Shown in pieces: positions 1 through 4,347 of a stretch of DNA of 6,220 nt. Origin of the DNA: Ktedonobacterales bacterium (GTDB lineage Bacteria; Chloroflexota; Ktedonobacteria; Ktedonobacterales; JADMIN01); contig JANWHL010000278.1 of assembly GCA_025450405.1 (NCBI GenBank), forward strand, positions 1 to 6,220, written 5' to 3'. Position 1 is the stretch's first letter. Each line of letters begins with the position of its first letter. Both the position numbers and the translations under genes were made by a program. The notes below the pieces were generated by a model. That model had not been told where the DNA came from. It worked only from the letters and a program-made list of their open reading frames with translations, and ran no database searches.

Positions 1-1
1 G

Positions 2-199
2 GAGGAGTGCGGCTGCGAGCGCTGCCGGGCGCACCGGCTGACGCAGCAGGAGATGGCGGCGGTCGTGGGCACCGCGCGTGAGGTGGTGGGCCGCGCGCTA
101 CGGGATCTGCAGGCGGGCGGCGTTGTCTCCGTCCGGCGTGGTGGCGTCGGCGTGCTCGACCGTGAACGACTCCGCCTGTTCGCTGGCTGCGCGCCGTAG
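2..199 (+). CDS. Crp/Fnr-family transcriptional regulator, C-terminal HTH domain (5' end outside window)
   Basis: Open from the window edge in frame 2 for 65 codons to TAG at 197-199. The visible part is a winged helix-turn-helix of the Crp type: LTQQEMAAVVGT (about residues 13-24 of the fragment) is the first HTH helix and turn, AREVVGRALRDLQAGG (about 25-40) is the recognition helix, and VVSVRRGGVGVLD is the wing hairpin, followed by a short tail ending RLFAGCAP. This matches the family pattern LT-x2-E-A-x2-G-T-x-RE-x-V-x-R-x-L-x2-L. In this family an N-terminal cyclic-nucleotide-like or redox-sensing domain sits upstream; it is outside the window, so the effector cannot be judged. The start of the fragment is cysteine-rich (C3, C5, C8), just before the HTH. 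Whether that matters for metal or redox sensing is unknown. It converges on the - strand gene ending at 266, with no obvious terminator in the 66 bases between. Confidence 0.75.
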   Translation, partial: EECGCERCRAHRLTQQEMAAVVGTAREVVGRALRDLQAGGVVSVRRGGVGVLDRERLRLFAGCAP

Positions 200-265
200 C
201 CGTTTTCTACGTGGGCGTCTTGTCCGACGGTGCGAAGATGTCTGTCCGAGCGCCGCGCCGCCTGC

Positions 266-694
266 CTACTCGAGTCGGCCCTCCTCGGCCAACCGCTGCT
301 GTTGGGCATAGAGATTAGTCCATGTCCACGCGAGCCGCTCGTAGCAGCCGTCGTGGGTGTGGCCGCCCGTTGGCGCCTGATAGGACCAGAAGCGGATGCG
401 CTCGCCGCAGACTTCGCAGCGGTGGCGCCCCAGGCTGAGGCGCTGTTTGCGGCTGGAGTAGAAGCGGTTCATGGTGCGGGTGTATGAGAGGATGGGCGCG
501 CCGTGCTGTGTCACGGTGCTGGAGATGCCCACGAGCGATTCATCGCGGCTGAGGATCAGCCCACGCTCTTCCTCGTCTTCGTAGCCGGAGCCCATCGGGC
601 CGCCGGCGTAGACGTCGTCGTCGGCTGGGTACTCGTCGTAGCCGGCCCGTTCAGGGTCCTCCCACGCATCTTGATTTCGCCCGCGATCGCGCAT
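266..694 (-). CDS. Small acidic protein with a putative Cys/His zinc-binding module, function unknown
   Basis: 142 residues. The frame stays open far upstream, but I choose the ATG at 694 because GGAGAGAGGG (complement of 701-710) lies 6 bases before it; the frame upstream looks like non-coding shadow. Residues 1-45 are hydrophilic and rich in Asp, Glu, Gly and Tyr (GYDEYPADDDVYAGG, GYEDEEERG), probably disordered. Residues 46-90 are more regular (LSRDESLVGISSTVTQHG, then a basic NRFYSSRKQRLSLGR). Residues 91-120 hold C93-x2-C96-x15-H112-x-H114-x2-C117, a spacing that could bind one zinc ion as a zinc-ribbon or treble-clef-like knuckle (HRCEVCGERI ... GGHTHDGCYE). The C-terminus is a predicted amphipathic helix (WTNLYAQQQRLAEEGRLE). 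There is no signal peptide or TM segment, so it is likely cytoplasmic. I do not recognise the family; a DNA-, RNA- or protein-binding role is only a guess. It appears to be a single-gene unit with its own upstream promoter. Confidence 0.75.
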   Translation of the reverse strand: MRDRGRNQDAWEDPERAGYDEYPADDDVYAGGPMGSGYEDEEERGLILSRDESLVGISSTVTQHGAPILSYTRTMNRFYSSRKQRLSLGRHRCEVCGERIRFWSYQAPTGGHTHDGCYERLAWTWTNLYAQQQRLAEEGRLE

Positions 695-821
695 GGTGCA
701 CCCTCTCTCCAACCAGGTCGGGTCTCGCGCCCCGTCCGCCCGCGTTCGAATCCCGCAATGCGCGCGTGGGTAGGCGTTGAGCGGAGAACGCGCACGCCTG
801 AACGGCTTGGCTTGTGGCGCC

Positions 822-830
822 AGTATAGCA
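822..830 (-). promoter_or_regulatory. Candidate extended -10 promoter for the zinc-knuckle gene
   Basis: Read on the - strand this is TGC-TATACT: a TGn extension followed by a five-of-six match to TATAAT. No good -35 is found at 16-18 bases upstream (GTGGGC at 17), which fits an extended -10 type. Transcription would start near 815, giving a leader of about 120 bases before the ATG at 694. The AT-rich hexamer stands out against the surrounding GC-rich DNA. Confidence 0.4.
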
Positions 831-916
831 CAGCAAGTCATGCGGCCCACGCCGGCCAGCCCGGTTGGGGGATGGCCGCCGCCAGGCCAGGCGATCCAGG
901 CCGCGAACTCACCTGA

Positions 917-952
917 CTCAGCGGCACGGCGTGTGTCCCCGCCTGCGCTGAG
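917..952. promoter_or_regulatory. Inverted repeat upstream of the 968 promoter, possible operator
   Basis: CTCAGCG at 917-923 is exactly complementary to CGCTGAG at 946-952, with 22 bases between. It lies 15 bases upstream of the -35 hexamer, a position used by activators or repressors. It could be a site for a dimeric regulator, or simple chance in GC-rich DNA; it does not match the Crp or Fnr consensus. Confidence 0.2.
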
Positions 953-967
953 CACGCCCGCTCCCTG

Positions 968-996
968 TTGACAGCCGCCGGCATGCCCTCTATGAT
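968..996 (+). promoter_or_regulatory. Near-consensus SigA-type promoter
   Basis: TTGACA (968-973), a 17-base spacer and TATGAT (991-996) match the housekeeping sigma consensus in 6/6 and 5/6 positions at ideal spacing. Transcription should begin about 1003. It drives the 404-residue gene and rules out the earlier in-frame TTG at 968 as a start codon, because that TTG is part of the -35 element. Confidence 0.8.
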
Positions 997-1002
997 GGGT
1001 CT

Positions 1003-1075
1003 GCCCAACAGGCGGCGTAGCGCCGCCGGGCATGTTGGCGTGAGGTGTGTGGGGAGAAAGGGGTGGCCAACAATG
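1003..1075 (+). promoter_or_regulatory. Structured 5' leader: two hairpins, the second enclosing the ribosome binding site
   Basis: Hairpin 1: GGCGGCG (1011-1017), loop TAG, CGCCGCC (1021-1027), a perfect 7-bp stem that can extend by GCCC (1003-1006) with GGGC (1028-1031) across a 4-base bulge; it sits at the predicted 5' end of the mRNA. Hairpin 2: TGTTGGC (1033-1039) pairs perfectly with GCCAACA (1066-1072), and with one bulged A can add two pairs to the TG of the start codon. The 26-base loop contains the purine tract GGGGAGAAAGGGG (1051-1063), which is the ribosome binding site. The layout suggests control of mRNA stability or translation initiation, but no known riboswitch class is recognised. 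Confidence 0.45.
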
Positions 1076-2287
1076 GGGACATTGCCGCGCGAAGCACCCA
1101 GCATGGATGGGCTGGAAGGACACGCGCGCATGTCGCAGGCGCAGGCCCGATATCCGGAGCTGGTGACGCCGCGGCGAGTGGAGGATGGGCGGAGAGAGGA
1201 CGGCGTGCTCTATGCCGGCACGCCGCGTCCGTCGGGTGTGGTGGCGGTGGCCTGGCGCCATGGATCGCTCACCCCTGAGCGCTATCGCGGACTGGGCACG
1301 TTTCGCCTCGAACAGTTCCTCCTGTGGGGATGGTATGACGCGGACATCGTCGCCAGGCGAGGATGGGAGCTGGACCCGGCGTTTGGCAACCTGCCCGACG
1401 ACACGATCCACGTTGTGGTGGGGAACCGCGAAGGGCGGATCCTGGCGTATTTTGATATGCAGCCCGCGGTAATCCCACCGCCGGGCCAGAAGGGCGCCGC
1501 CAAGGCGACGCCGCGCGGGGCAAGCAGCCACGCGACGAACGGCCACGAACGCTCTGGCGATGTGACCGTGACCACGCCAGGACGGCCATGGTTTTGTTGT
1601 GAGTTCGAATCGTACGGCGCAACGGTGTTCCCCTCCCTCGCGGCCATGCGCGAGGTCCCGCTCGGCGAGATCAGGGAACTGCCATGCCTGCTGCGCAATG
1701 GAACCGCACGCCGACCGATCGTCGCGCTCGCGGCGACCTACGAGGCAATCTATGCCATGTCACGCGTGCAGGTGGATCCGGCACTGGGGATCACGGTGAC
1801 GGTGGGGATCATGGATGTGGAGGCGCGTGCGGTGACGGCGCAGCTTGGGATCCCCGTGCTATACGCTCCGCTGGCTCCAGTGGTCCGCAACGGCTTGCCC
1901 AAGTACTGGCGGCCTGAGCTGAATGATCCTGGCCGCTTCTGGCCATTCGTCATCGCCACCCCCGACCTGATGTCCGCGGACGCGGCGGAGCATTTTCAGC
2001 GCATCGACGCACTCCTCGCCCATCCCATGGCCGGGCTGGCCAGGGCGCTGGTGGAGTTCGCCCGCGACACGCGGCAACGGCTGACCCCGCGCGCGTTGCC
2101 GCGGATCCGCGACGAAGACAGCGAACTCTGGACCGCCGATCCCTTTTGGGGGATGGCCGAGGCGGGCGCGAGCGGCAAGAGCGCCGGGCGGGCGGACGAC
2201 GACGGAACCGCTGTGGCGGCGGACCTGGCGGGTATGGCCGTGAGCGCCACCGCGAGTGCGGCGGCACAGGGGCGCGGCGCGCGCTAG
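1073..2287 (+). CDS. Unrecognised 404-residue protein, faintly GNAT/autoinducer-synthase-like
   Basis: The frame is open from before the promoter. The ATG at 1073 is chosen because the promoter starts the mRNA near 1003 and GGGGAGAAAGGGG precedes it by 9 bases. The ATG at 1130, with GGAAGGA 9 bases upstream, is a fair alternative and would remove 19 residues. I do not recognise the family with confidence. Residues 66-130 (LTPERYRGLGTFRLEQFLLW, then a strand-like HVVVGNREGRILAYFDMQ) are followed by a low-complexity Pro/Ala/Gly insert (131-170). A second conserved-looking block covers 171-300, with GEIRELPCLLRNG at 198-210, a helix around 219-235 and ITVTVGIMDVEARAVTAQLG at 240-259. The order strand, E-x-R-x-L, helix, strand-rich end loosely recalls GNAT N-acyltransferases of the LuxI/FeeM type; this is inference only. 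The C-terminus (360-404) is Ala/Gly/Asp-rich and probably disordered. No TM or signal peptide, so cytoplasmic. Its TAG overlaps the stop of the converging transporter gene. Confidence 0.8.
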   Translation: MGTLPREAPSMDGLEGHARMSQAQARYPELVTPRRVEDGRREDGVLYAGTPRPSGVVAVAWRHGSLTPERYRGLGTFRLEQFLLWGWYDADIVARRGWELDPAFGNLPDDTIHVVVGNREGRILAYFDMQPAVIPPPGQKGAAKATPRGASSHATNGHERSGDVTVTTPGRPWFCCEFESYGATVFPSLAAMREVPLGEIRELPCLLRNGTARRPIVALAATYEAIYAMSRVQVDPALGITVTVGIMDVEARAVTAQLGIPVLYAPLAPVVRNGLPKYWRPELNDPGRFWPFVIATPDLMSADAAEHFQRIDALLAHPMAGLARALVEFARDTRQRLTPRALPRIRDEDSELWTADPFWGMAEAGASGKSAGRADDDGTAVAADLAGMAVSATASAAAQGRGAR

Positions 2288-3966
2288 GTCTGGCGTGAGG
2301 TCTGGCGTGAGGTCTGGCGTGAGGTCTGGCGTGAGGTCTGGCGTGAGGTCTGGCGTGAGGGTGCGCGAGCGCGCTGGTCGCCACCTGACGCTCCGGCACC
2401 GTGAGCCGTGTCGTGGGGAGGATGCTTGTGGTGAACATGTTCATGGTGAGCGCCACGGCGGCGGCGAACCAGCAGGCGTTGCCACGCCACAATGATCGCG
2501 GCGGCAACAGGGACCACGGCGAGACCCGCGAGCCCGCGCGCGGCGCCCCAGGCCGTGATGGCCAGGCCAATCAAGAGGGGGCCAACCAGCAGACCACCGG
2601 CATAGGCCGCGTTGTAGGCGGCGAAGATGGCGGCATGCGTTTCACGCTGGCGCCCCCGACGCGCGCGGTCGCCCACCAGCGCCAGCAGCGCGAGCGATGG
2701 CACGAGAATGCATGCCGCGCCACCCGCGACGCCGGCCAGTGACAGGATCATCGCGGGGAGGGTCTGGCTCGCGCCGATGCCGGCGAGGGCCAAGGCGCCA
2801 AGGAGAAGACCAAGGAGCATGGTGATTTCGGCGCCCGCCCGGTGGGCGAGGCGCGCCACCAGCGGCTGGACGGCCATGAAGAGCGCCGCCAGCCCGCCGA
2901 ATACGAGACCGGTGACCAGTGGGCGCAGCCCGAAACGGCTGGTGAGCAGGATGGGCACGCTGGGCTCGAGCAGGGCCAGCAGGGTGCCGCCCGCCAACGT
3001 CACAACGAGCGCCACCAGGAAGCGGTCGTCGCGCCACATGGGGCGACGTGCCCGGGATCTCCCGTGGGGTGTCCGTCGCTCGATACTGGTGCGTGGCGGC
3101 GGGGCATCGGCGGGCAGCACGAGCAGCCCGGCGACGCCGGCCGCGGCCACGAGCACGCAGGCGACCAGAAAGGGCAGCCGGAAGCCGCCAGTGGCGAAGA
3201 GGATCCCACCGAGCGGTGGGCCAAGGAGGGTGCCGGCGCCGGTGGCGATGAACAGGCGCGCGAAGACAGCGGACCGTTCGGTGGATGGGTAGCGAATCGC
3301 GACGAGTGCGAGCCCAGCGGTCCAGGTGAGCGCGCCCGCGACGCCCTGGATGGCGCGCGCGACGAACAGCAGGGCGAGGCCCGGAGCCAACGCGACGGCG
3401 ATCGTTGCGATGACGAGGGCTAGAGTGCCAAGCAGCAGAGTGCGGCGGGCGCCGAGGCGTGTGGTCACCAGGCCGGCGGGTAGGGCGGCGACGAGGAGGC
3501 CGGCGGCGTAGGCGGCGAAGAGCGCTCCAGTGGTGAAGGGAGAAGCGCCTAGTTGGCGGGCGTGGCTGGGGAGGAAGGGCACTACCATCGAATAGAGCAG
3601 AGTGTCGAGGCCGAATGCCCCCAGCAGCACCGCCTGCACGGGGGCGCGGTGAGGGATGCGCCAGGTCCCGGAAACGCGATCAACCCAGTCCGAGGCGCGT
3701 GGTGGACCGGGCAGGTGCACGACCAAAGCGGGCACAGCGGTGGCGGCGGGTGCGATGACGGCGCGCGGGGTGGCGGCGACCGGCGCGAGGATGACCCGCA
3801 ACTCGGCGGTGACCGAGGAGGTCTCGACGATCACGGGATTGGTGGGTACAGCCATGCCCACCACCGGCAGCTCGTCGGTGATGTAGATCTCCTCAATCAG
3901 GGATGTTTCCAGGGAGCGGACGTGTTCGACAGACGTGTCCGTGCCTGGTTCTGTCCCCTCCGGCAT
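2284..3966 (-). CDS. MFS drug:H+ antiporter-type efflux transporter (DHA1-like), 12 TM
   Basis: 560 residues; ATG at 3966 with AGGGAGG (complement of 3971-3977) 4 bases upstream. After a roughly 108-residue N-terminal region without TM segments come twelve predicted helices, approximately 110-132, 145-165, 176-195, 197-222, 238-260, 264-285, then a basic central loop (286-312), 314-336, 349-370, 379-398, 402-430, 445-470 and 476-499. MFS motif A is seen in the loop between TM2 and TM3 (GLVTTRLGARR, 165-175), a motif-B-like Arg in TM4 (ARAIQG, R204), and the antiporter motif C in TM5 (GTLLGPPLGG, 245-254). Motif C marks export by proton antiport; the substrate cannot be told. After TM12 lie a basic RRRRG, a His-rich segment (507-522, eight His) and (SRQT)x6. 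Ordinary 12-TM MFS proteins are about 400 residues, so both termini are extended; the start could be internal (for example M38). It stands alone and converges on the 404-residue gene with overlapping stop codons. Confidence 0.93.
   Translation of the reverse strand: MPEGTEPGTDTSVEHVRSLETSLIEEIYITDELPVVGMAVPTNPVIVETSSVTAELRVILAPVAATPRAVIAPAATAVPALVVHLPGPPRASDWVDRVSGTWRIPHRAPVQAVLLGAFGLDTLLYSMVVPFLPSHARQLGASPFTTGALFAAYAAGLLVAALPAGLVTTRLGARRTLLLGTLALVIATIAVALAPGLALLFVARAIQGVAGALTWTAGLALVAIRYPSTERSAVFARLFIATGAGTLLGPPLGGILFATGGFRLPFLVACVLVAAAGVAGLLVLPADAPPPRTSIERRTPHGRSRARRPMWRDDRFLVALVVTLAGGTLLALLEPSVPILLTSRFGLRPLVTGLVFGGLAALFMAVQPLVARLAHRAGAEITMLLGLLLGALALAGIGASQTLPAMILSLAGVAGGAACILVPSLALLALVGDRARRGRQRETHAAIFAAYNAAYAGGLLVGPLLIGLAITAWGAARGLAGLAVVPVAAAIIVAWQRLLVRRRRGAHHEHVHHKHPPHDTAHGAGASGGDQRARAPSRQTSRQTSRQTSRQTSRQTSRQT
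2287..2358 (-). repeat. Six perfect tandem copies of a 12-bp unit, coding (SRQT)x6
   Basis: On the + strand the unit reads GTCTGGCGTGAG and repeats without error; the identical block runs 2288-2359, and in the coding phase of the - strand the copies occupy 2287-2358. Each unit gives Ser-Arg-Gln-Thr (TCA CGC CAG ACC). The array begins at the last base of the + strand stop codon and forms the C-terminal end of the transporter gene. Because the unit is a multiple of three, copy-number changes would lengthen or shorten the tail without a frameshift. Perfect identity suggests recent expansion by replication slippage. Confidence 0.95.
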
Positions 3967-4061
3967 TGTCCCTCCCTGGCCGTGGCTGGCTTCGCCAGCG
4001 CGCCGCGCCCCTATACTAACAGATGCGACAAGACTGGCACTATCATAAACCGCAGAGGTTA

Positions 4062-4090
4062 TTGACAGGCATGCGCTTCCCGTCTATCAT
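4062..4090 (+). promoter_or_regulatory. Near-consensus SigA-type promoter for the HAMP-like protein gene
   Basis: TTGACA (4062-4067), 17-base spacer, TATCAT (4085-4090). The -35 is perfect, the -10 matches in four of six positions including the key T-A...T. Transcription would begin near 4097, leaving an unusually long leader of about 250 bases to the ATG at 4348. CTATCATA occurs a second time at 4040-4047, but there without a good -35. Confidence 0.72.
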
Positions 4091-4165
4091 AGGCTCGTTT
4101 GGCGAGGCCCCACTGTAGCACGACGCGATGTGCCGAATTGGGCGAGCCGTCGGCGTATCGTTGAG

Positions 4166-4183
4166 TCGCGCGGCTCCGCGCGA
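4166..4183 (+). promoter_or_regulatory. Leader hairpin, perfect 7-bp stem
   Basis: TCGCGCG (4166-4172), loop GCTC, CGCGCGA (4177-4183). It lies about 70 bases into the predicted leader of the HAMP-like gene. No T-tract follows, so it is not a standard intrinsic terminator; role unknown. Confidence 0.35.
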
Positions 4184-4241
4184 GCCAGGGTGCCGGTGCG
4201 GTGACGCTGGCGGTGGGGAGGGGACCTGATACGACGACGAC

Positions 4242-4280
4242 CATGCCCCACGGCTCGTGGGGCGTGCGGAACCGCTACGC
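4242..4280 (+). promoter_or_regulatory. Leader hairpins with overlapping, mutually exclusive stems
   Basis: Stem A: CATGCCCCACG (4242-4252), loop GCT, CGTGGGGCGTG (4256-4266), eleven pairs with one G-T wobble and a perfect 8-bp core. Stem B: GCGTGCG (starting at 4262) pairs with CGC-ACGC (ending at 4280) with one bulged T and loop GAAC. The two share bases 4262-4266 and cannot form fully together. This is the geometry of attenuators and other switching leaders, but no T-run follows and no known riboswitch core is recognised. The structures end about 70 bases before the start codon. Confidence 0.35.
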
Positions 4281-4347
4281 CCGACCAGGCGCACGCTCTG
4301 GTGGTCCGATCGTTTCGGGAGCCCCGTGAGATTGTGGAGGGGGAGCG

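Larger units (their letters stand above)
695..1072. other. Divergent intergenic region with a promoter on each strand
   Basis: This stretch separates the - strand zinc-knuckle gene from the + strand 404-residue gene. It holds the ribosome binding sites of both, an extended -10 on the - strand (822-830), a 7-bp inverted repeat (917-923 with 946-952) and a strong + strand promoter (968-996) followed by two hairpins. Short GC-rich inverted repeats also occur in the presumed leader of the - strand gene (762-767 with 788-793; 772-777 with 794-799). No further open frame with a credible start is seen. Confidence 0.6.
3967..4347. other. Divergent intergenic region between the transporter and the HAMP-like protein
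   Basis: It contains the transporter ribosome binding site (3971-3977), a perfect 6-bp hairpin just upstream of it (GCTGGC 3985-3990 with GCCAGC 3994-3999), and AT-richer DNA at 4010-4065. The - strand has two -10-like hexamers there (TAGTAT, complement of 4013-4018; TATGAT, complement of 4042-4047), neither with a convincing -35, so the transporter promoter is not settled. The + strand holds the strong promoter at 4062-4090 and a leader of about 250 bases rich in hairpins. I see no convincing gene within it. Confidence 0.55.

Noticed and set aside
689..764. tRNA-like fold on the + strand: GCGCAT/ATGCGC ends exactly 76 bases apart (with one extra base) and a TTCGAAT T-loop-like heptamer at 745-751
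   Set aside because: The T stem pairs only 3 of 5, there is no normal D arm, position 33 is not T, and the region overlaps the start and ribosome binding site of the - strand gene. At best a decayed remnant, more likely chance.
968..1072. TTG at 968 as start of the 404-residue protein
   Set aside because: The TTG is part of the -35 hexamer TTGACA, so it lies upstream of the transcription start.
695..1546. Long upstream extension of the - strand frame that ends at 266 (426 codons in all)
   Set aside because: It crosses the divergent promoters and lies antisense to the 404-residue gene; composition is Arg/Pro/His-rich as in GC-rich shadow frames, and a good ribosome binding site supports the start at 694.
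2288..2359. CRISPR array or iteron-type origin
   Set aside because: Units are 12 bp with no spacers, lie wholly inside a coding frame, and no replication initiator, cas gene or AT-rich unwinding region is nearby.
1950..2570. - strand frame with His-Ala-Arg-Pro repeats across the tandem array
   Set aside because: It is the other-frame reading of the 12-bp repeat and lies antisense to one real gene and out of frame with another; no ribosome binding site.
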